Shown here in pieces: positions 18,364 through 27,300 of a stretch of DNA of 64,000 bases. A program made the position numbers and the translations under genes. The first letter of the stretch is position 1; each line of letters begins with the position of its first letter. Origin of the DNA: Aurantiochytrium sp. KH105 (Eukaryota; Sar; Bigyra; Thraustochytrida; Thraustochytriidae); assembly GCA_003116975.1 (NCBI GenBank), contig BGKB01000070.1, positions 257,810 to 321,809 of the forward strand, written 5' to 3'. The notes beneath the pieces are model-generated. The model searched no databases, was not told the DNA's origin, and saw only the letters and a list, made by a program, of their open reading frames with translations.

Positions 18364-21300
18364 CTACTCTTCAATGTTTCCTGGAATTCCATCCCTGCTT
18401 CTATCCGACTCATTGACGAGCGCAGCAGCCTCGAGATCATTCGCTGGATGATCAGAAGAGGTCGGTTCTTTGCTGTCGATGTTTATGTCATTCTCCTCAG
18501 GCAGCGGCAAAGACGATTCCACGTCTGAATCCTGAACAACGCCATTCTCTGGAGCAAAATCGACATTGCCCTGATCCCGACTCTGCGTCTCCGTTCCCAG
18601 AGCCTCGCTTAGCGCTTCAACCATGTTTGAGCGCGCGGACTCATCCTCAGTCAATTCAACATTGCTTGTCGAGTCGCCATTCTCACTTCCATGTCCAGCT
18701 TCGTTCGTCTGTCCGGAAGCCGACGTCTCGGGATCTTCCCCGTCACCAGCGTCATGTTTTTCAATAGAAGCCTCATTGTTTATGTCCGCTCGCGAACTCG
18801 CTTGGGCTTCGTTCAATTCCTCTGGCACCGTGCTCGAGGAATCTTCAGGTCGGATCTGAGGTCTTGGCAAGCTGTGTAGCGAAGACGGCCGCCTCAGAGA
18901 AGCGAGACGGGCCATGACGTCGGCTCCCGACTCAATTGTCGATACATCAATCTGAAAGGAGCGCAGAAAAGCGCTCACTGCAGCCGCCTGCTTGGTGGTG
19001 AGTGCGTCGACATTAACGGCCCGATCAGAAACCTGAATGTCCTCCTTGAAGCTGAGCGAGCGAAAGTCTTTCCAAATCTCCTCGAGGATCTCCGCATCCA
19101 GCTTGCGGAGCGCAACTTTGATCTTGCGCACATCGCCGCCCACATTTATGACACTATCCCCGAACTCTGACATGTAGATGCTTGCGAGCTTGAAGATGGC
19201 GCGAAGGACAGCACGCGGAAGGAAATTGACCTTTTCTGCGTCAGGCACAGTGCCCTCGGACGGCGGAACGGGGCATTCCGTGAGAAAATGGAAAATCTCC
19301 TCGTGAATGTAGTTTTTAATGTCGGCGAGCTCAAAGTGACGCGCAAAAGCTGCCAGAGAGCATAGGTCGTGAATGATGCGTCCTGACATGGGTTTTAGCC
19401 GCGAAAGACATGTCAACGCGTAGTGATGCAAATAGCCAACAATGTCGCAGATGAGGCTTCGCCAAGGTGTGAGCTCCTCGTCATCCTCAGTAACGACCTT
19501 TTCGCCGACCACGCGCTGCGTCAAAATGTTTTCGCACATGAAACGGTACTGAATCAAGACCGTATCGGCAGCACGCTGGTTTTCCTGACTGAGAGCGAGC
19601 TGCAAGATAGTGTTCATGAACTTGACGCAAAGCTGCGCAGCCTCTATGTCGTCGCTCGCGGCCGCTGCTTGACCAATGTGGCGCAAGCCGCGGGCGATAC
19701 GGAGAATAGCGTCGTTAAATTTGCCCAGAGACAGCTCGTACATCTTGAGGAGCTGACGTAGGGCTTTCCACAGCACCCAGTTCAAGGTTTTCTCCAGGTC
19801 CCGCAAAATGGCGTCCGACATGCTCACAAAGTCTGGATCACGATTGACCGCCGTTGTCACAGGCACGAGGCCGAGCTCTGCGCACGATTCAGGGATGATC
19901 TCCTTCTTGCCGTGAATGAACGCAGCTGCAAATCCGCAAAGAAGATCAATGCCGTGAAAGGCGTTGTGCTTGTCTTTGAGCCGCAGTGCTGTGAGGGCAA
20001 AGTCGGAAATCTGATCAATTGCGTTTAGTACCCCGCGCTGGCGCTGCTGGCGCGCTTGCTGGTCCACGATCTGGTCCGTGCTCTGGGAATCGATTTGGTC
20101 TTCACTTTTGAGAACATCCTCTGCTGGAGCTTCGATGGCGTCTGAATCTAGACTTCGGCTTCCTTCGGACTTCTTCCCGGCAAAGTTGGCGACACCCGAA
20201 GTTGCGTGAATCGGTGCGACACGACGACGACTGAGACTTGCGAGTCGTCCCTTTGCATTCGTCTGTGAGTCCCCGCTGCTTGCAGTCTTCTTAGCAAGAG
20301 CCAGCGTCTCGCGTACGTCGGAAAGTGACAGTTCCAGCCCTTCGTGACCGATTTCTCGGAAGATGTGTGCTGCATCCAAGAACTTGAGCAAGTGGGCAAT
20401 GTATGGCATGAGAATGATAAAAGAGAGCGCCATGAGAACGAGAGAAAGAGTGTAGCCGACATGATAGTCTAGCTCTTTCAAATGTGCCGAAGAAGATTGC
20501 ATTGCTTGCAACAAAGCGAAGAGAGTGGATCCAAAGAAGATGGTCAAACTGAGAGCGATGCGGAAATTCCGCAGGAAAAGAATCGCAACGCGCGGGGTGT
20601 AACGTGTCGAGACAATTTGCAACACAATCGTCGAGACCGTCGTTACGCTACCCAGAAAAGTGATCATTGTCAGCGCGATCGTGCGCATTGTTTCCGCCTG
20701 AAGACGTCCCTCGGTCGTTGAATCCTCGTCAGGCTTTCGATCATAGCTGGGACATTCACCAACGATACACTGCAGGCACACCGAGAGGGCCAGCAGCGAA
20801 AGCGCAGCAAGCGGGATGGTGAAGATGGATCGACTCCAAGCATTGCCGCCCGACTTGCCGCCATCTCCACGCACGCCTGAAGAGTGACTCTTTGATGAGT
20901 CTCCAGAAGACTTCGACCATATTGGACGACGCGCTGGATTAGAATTTCGGAGCTTGATCGGGCCATGCGATTGCCGCCGACGAGCCGCTCCCGCAAATCC
21001 CGGAGAAGGAATGTGCGCAGCCCCTCCCTCGCGCTGTCCTGTTTGCGCCAAACTCAGGTCTGAAGCCAGAATGCTCGAGTCCGTCACGAGACTTCCTCGA
21101 TGCTCGGTACCTCGATTAGACACTCGCGATGGGGTGGCAGCATTTCGGTTTGCGCTCGGATAGAGATCCAAGAGTGCGGAAGCGCTTCCCCGACGGGACT
21201 GGCGCTTCTTCGTTGCACTGGCCATGGCCAAGACCGAGCCTCTTTGTTTTGAACTGCGTCTATCGTTTTCGACCTGGTCCCCTGCCTCGTCAAAAGATGC

Positions 21301-24300
21301 CAGAGCCGCGAGGTCTTCCTCTTTGACCATGGCGTCTTCTGCAGCAATCTCAATCTTTGCTTGGGCTTCCTCGTGTTGTGCTCGAGCCTCGCGAATACGA
21401 TTCACCTTGCGCATCATGGCCGCACGCGCAAAGCTGATCGCCGACATGCTCGGCGCACCAGACTTCCACTTTGGCATCGAAGCAGTTTTGGCTTCGCTCT
21501 GCGCAAAAGCACTCAGCATGAGCGACTCATTCCGTGATGGCGTGGGTGTTGGCGCCAAGGCATCCTCGCCTGTCGCGATAAGTGCAGATTCGCGTTTGCG
21601 CAGGCGCTCCTCGCCGTTATGAAGTTCCAGGAAAAGGTCGAGGAGCTTGGCGCGCCGCGAGCTGGGAAGGTAGTCAAAGTTCGACCCGCGGTCATTTGCC
21701 TCCCAAAAATCGCGCTCAGTGCACCGTTCGATCTTGTCGCGAGCACGCTGCAGCAAGACGGGTTGGCAGGCTTCATTGAGCTTGTCAATAATGATGTGCG
21801 CCCTGTGGATGTCCTCCATTTCGAGGTATAGCGTTGCCAAGCAGATGCAAGCTCGGGCGATCGATTCCACATTCGTTGCATGTTCAGCGCAGACGGCATC
21901 TCGACGAGCGATGCCGCTGATCGCAGATTCGTCTTCGCCTTGCGCAGGCTGCAGGGTGTCAAAGAGCGCGAGCAACTCGGCAAGCGTTCGATCGTTCGTC
22001 TTGAAGTTGTCGAAACCCAAGGCAAAGGCTGTCTCACAAATACGCGCCAGATCAAAGGCAATCACCTGAACAATAAAGTCGAGGTGCATGGCCGCTGCTA
22101 CGGACCCATAATACCGAAGGTACTGGGCGATGCTGATCGCAAATCGATTGAGCACTTGGTGCTCGCCCGACGACGACACGATGAGCAGCTCAGCAAATTG
22201 ACGGTATTGATGTAAGGTATTGTACACGGCGCGAATAGCTCGTTTGTTGAGGCATGAGCGAATGTACGTGTTGAGCATTTTGATGACGACTTCGATAGTC
22301 TGGTAGTCGAGCACTTCGATCGCGAGCTGACCCATTTTAACTGTCTCAATCGCGATAAGAAAACAGCTCTCTTGCATGCCGGAAAGTGCCTCGTTGAAGA
22401 GACCAAGAAACTGCCGCAGGAGCTTGACTTCCACCCAGGAGCGCTGCTCCGTCATCTGAAGCAGTTGTTCTGGCTCAAGAGAAGCGAAATCTTGCGAAAT
22501 GCGCAAGTGGCGTCCCGTTGCTTCGAACCATCGTGGATCGAGGTCGATCTTGAGGGGAAGATAGAATTCCACGAATGCCGAGAGGATCCGTACGACATTC
22601 GTGAAGTTGTTCTTGTCCTTGTCTTGCAGTGATGCTCCGGCAAAGCCTGTCAACTGCTGCAGTAGCTTGTTTAGTAATGTTTGATTTGCAACAATCTGAT
22701 CCAGGGTCGGCTGATTTTCTATTTTGCTCGCCACAGTCACCGCCATGGACCGCCGCAGCATGCGTACAATGACGCCTTGGGGATCGAGAAACTCAAAGAC
22801 AATGGCAAAATAGGGGAAAAGGAAGGTGACGAGTGATGCGACGATGAAACCACTGATGAGAAGCGCAATCTTGGGCGCATAATCCTCAGAGGCGACGTAG
22901 TGCGCACACATACAGTACACAGCAGCGATTGTGTAGTACGTGAGCAGAGTGGACACCCGGCGATCTTGAAAGAACTGTTCGGCGATGACACCGAGAAGGT
23001 GGCGGGAGTTAATTTGCAGCATGATCAGAGTCGGTGTGAGGACGATGCAAAAAATGACAACGGAGGCTTTGGCCATCGTTTTCAGATTCTGCTGCCGATC
23101 TTCTGGCTCGGTGTCGTCGATGAAGCGGATAATGTAATCAACGCGTTGACCTTCGAGTAAAAGGGTGAGTGCCGTCAGAGCTAGAGCGATGGCGGCGAGA
23201 AGAACAACGATGAACCACGCCTTTTGACTCGCGTTTGCCATGGACTCGCTGGCATTCATCTGGCTTTCCTTTGTGCTGCCCGAGGCCGTGTCCGCGAACT
23301 TGCTGCCTTTCGGCATTTTGGAAAAAGCAAGACTGCTCCGCTGCCGATCTGCAAGCATCCGCCTCGTACTACCCATTCGGGTTCGCATTTGCTTCATGGA
23401 AACGTGCTTCTTCGCTTCCCTGGCCTGCCTCCTTCGCGCGTGTTTCTCACTCTGACGTGCACGCAATACAATGTCGCGAGAGAACCCGCTAAAGACGGCG
23501 ACAAGACTATTTTGCTTGCTCCCAAAGCTTGTTTCGGCTTTGAGATCGCTGTTTGTCGCTTCTGCCGCTTTTACGTTGGTGCGCTGGTGAATGCGCCGCT
23601 CGAACTCGATACAGCGATCGCGCAGCTCGCGCGGAAATCGTTGCAGGAATTCACCGACAGCTTCATGGTGAGCAGGAACCATGTGGTCAATATTGTAGTT
23701 GCGCTCATTGACCTCCCAAAAGTCTAGCGAGACCTCTGGTGCGCACAGCTCGGCATACGCGCGCACGATATGGTCCGTGTGCTGCTCGGTGAGGATTTCC
23801 TCGAAAAGGAGATCGACAAAGACACGGCGCTTCTGCGTAATGTAGTATCCTGCCAGCTTGATCTGAGCGCGACGTATGCCGCGTCTTCCGACTTGCGTTT
23901 CACGACTAAATGCACGCAGAAAATGACCAAAGAGCTGGTCATGACACTTTGCGTTGCGACGAATGGCTGTCATACAGAGCACCGAAAGGTCATGGCAAAT
24001 AAGCTCTGTGACAAAGCCAATGCCCTTTGCTTGGGCCGCGAGGGCGTAGTGTCGAAGGTAAAAAGCAATCTCGGACACGAAGCGCTCGTAGCTTCCGGGC
24101 TTCATCGAGCCGCGGAGACAGTGAAGTCGGCCATTGATGATGTTTTCCGCAAGCTTGCGGTACTGAAAGGTGATGTTGTACACCAACCGGATGTGAAAAC
24201 GGTCAAGCGCGACGCGAACGAAAGTGTTGATAAACTTGATGCACAGGTCAAAGAGCGGAAGGTCGCCCTTTCGCAGCGCAGACTCGGCAAGTTCACGCGT

Positions 24301-27300
24301 GCATATAACAATTCGATAGCACGCCTCGTCAAGGTGGCCGATGCTCTCCTGAAACAAAAAGAGAAAGTGGCGCAGGAGCTTCCACTCCACCCATGTCCTG
24401 TCAGCCGAGATGACCTGGCGATACTCGGGCGAAAGACGCGAGAAGTCCGATAATGACTTGAGCGCTGGATGTTCAAGGAACGAGTCGAAGAAGGCAGGTG
24501 GAAGGTCTGCCTTGATGTTTGCGTAGCATCGTGCGAGGCAAAAAAGTGCAGTGAGAGACTTGTACGCATTGGTCTTGTCCTTGACGCGGATTGTAGAAGA
24601 TGCAAAGTCGGACACACGTTGTGTGGCTCGAACAAGCTGCAACATATCTTTGACGGTGTGCGCCGTCTTGCAACGTGCCATGCTGCCCAGCATTTTAAGG
24701 TCCTGTAGCACGACGTGCGTGAGCAGACGGTCCTCGTCGAGGAACACGAAGAAATAGGAAAAGTACGGATAGAGAGTCATGATGCTTACCGACGCCAGCA
24801 AAAGGCTTGCCAAGGCGGCACTTGGCCGCGGAACCTCTACGGATAGACCGGTGTTCCACACTGCCATCGTCACAGCGCCAAGATTGAGAAGCCAAATGCA
24901 TTGCACCCACCTTGTCGAACGAAAAAGCATCCAGACGTGACGCACAACGCGCGACGCAGACTTTTGCAAGGCAATGAGAGAGCACATGATCACAACAGAA
25001 AACACTCGAATCACCAATTCTGCCGGTAGCGTGGTGTCCTTCGGGTCATGCGCCGTTGACCAGACATCCTTGTGCTCAAAAGTTGCACTATCAAGCGTTT
25101 CTTCGGGTGGGTAAGCAATCGAGTCCCCGCTGAGACTCAGCGCAAGGAGCGAGCTTGCGATCATGATTGCGATGCAAATAGGAACAAGCAGCCTGCAACA
25201 AAGCTCTTTCACCTGGAGTGATCCTTGGACCTGATCAAGGATGGCATTGAGAAAGTCGTCGAGCTGAGTTTCTTCAAAACCCGCCTGCAAGACGCTGCTT
25301 GCGCTGCTACCAAGCATCATGGAGTGTCGTTTCGCGATCGAAGAGGAACCCACGAGCATGGAGTTTGGCTTTGACATCGACAAGGGCCTTCTCGCGAAGC
25401 TCGCCCGTCGCATGGTCCCTCCAGATCTCTGGCTAGCTTCTTCTGGCAAGGTGTTTTCACGCTTCCGAAGGCCAAAGCTCGCGTCGTCCGGCGACTTTGT
25501 CCGAGGTCTAAAGTCAAAGTCTCCCTCTGTCCCCAGCTGGTGCCGCTGGATAGCTTCTTCGATGTATGGCGCCAGGGAAGGCGCCTGCGAAGCGCCGGTG
25601 GGGTTATTTGCTTCTTCAGCGGCCTTTTCTTCCTCGACAAAGCGGAAGAACTTTGGCAATTCCATCTTTTCATCTGCGGAAAGGAACTCGGAGGGTACAC
25701 CATTCTCTGAAACTTCCCAGTACTCTGCCCGGTTCGTGGAGAGCAGCTCGTCCACAATATCTTTCAGGCGCTTGTGTGTCTCGACCTCAAAATCGCTTGC
25801 TACCATGCGAGCAAAAGACTCGTTGTCAGTAAGGATATACTTGAGAGCGAGCTTAGCCTGCGCACGCCGAATGCCCACGAGCGAGTCTTGATCCTCGTCG
25901 GCAGTGTCATCAACCGTCAGCAGGAGCTCTAGCATGTCAATGTGTACAAGCTCGTCGACTTCGAGAGCGACGCTGCATACGTGCCCAAGCGCCGTGGCTA
26001 CTTGCTCTGCGATAGGCCCTAGCCCTTTCACCATTGCAACTTGCGCATAGTACTTTTGATACTGTCCCTGATCGGAAATAAGAGCGCGCCATTTTTCTTG
26101 AATCAGCGGCGGCGTGCGCTCGTCGAATTTGGTGAAGATGATCTCCTGCAGCAGATTCTGGTTCTGCGTCACAATCTTGTTTGCGATCTCGTTGTTTTTG
26201 GAGTTGATTGCTCGTCGCATGAAGGTGTTGATAAAGTTGATTGCCACTCGGTAGGCGTTTGTTTCGTTTGCGCGGATAAAACCCTTGGCAATCGCCCCGG
26301 TCTTGAGACACACGGCCTGGCAGGCATCAACGCGGCCCATCTTCAAACACTCTTCGAAAATAAGAAGATACTGAGCGAGTACCTTCCACTCGAACCAAAC
26401 CCGCTGGTTCGTGACGCGCGTGATGCGATACGCGGAAAAGTTGATGAAATCCGAGGTGCGACGCAGCAGACCGCGCACTTCAAACCACTCCTCTGGCAGC
26501 TGACTTTTGACGGCAGCGTACTCTTTGATGATGACGAGAAGCATTGAGATGGCCTTTGTCAGGTTCGCCTCATCGGACTCGTGAACACAGGCAAATGCAA
26601 AGTCGCAAATGCGCTTAATGTGCTCGTGAGCCTGAAACTGGTGATGCCAGACCTCGGCACGGACCTTTTCGAGGCGCCGCTGCTGAGCATTGAGGGGGCG
26701 ATCTTTATTGCTCGTTTCAGGCACCGCGTAACGATCTCCCTTTGATTTATCACGCCTTTCTCGTCTACTAGCACCACCTGCGCCACCGGCGCTACTCGGC
26801 GAGCCGGGCACGACTTTGTGCTGCTGGCGCTGCTTCTTGGCATCACCTGTGACATCGCTCGAGGAGGTCATGGAACGGAGGGAGCGTAGACGCGCGGAGC
26901 GATCGACGGCGTCCGCGACGTGATGCAAGGTACGACGTTGAATGTTGTTGAGGATGCTATCTGGTTGCAGAATGAAGAAAAGCCGTACAAAGTAGACGAT
27001 GAGCAACACGAGATTTAGTGTGATGAGCACCATGATAACCCGAATGGTCCTCGTCGGGATATACGACGCTGAGGTGTTGATCATTGCCGTTGTGCACAGC
27101 ATGCAAGCGAGAAGAATCTGGGAGAGAATACCGTACAGGATAGGATCCCGAAGAAAGGAAAGCATGTCCGGATGAAACTTGTATCTTGCCGCGACAAGCT
27201 GCAAGATGATCATGGAACTAACGCACAGCACCACAAAGAGAAGCGCAGAGGCAACAGCCATGCCGCTGAGTATATTGTTTGTCCGTTTTTGGTCGGCGGT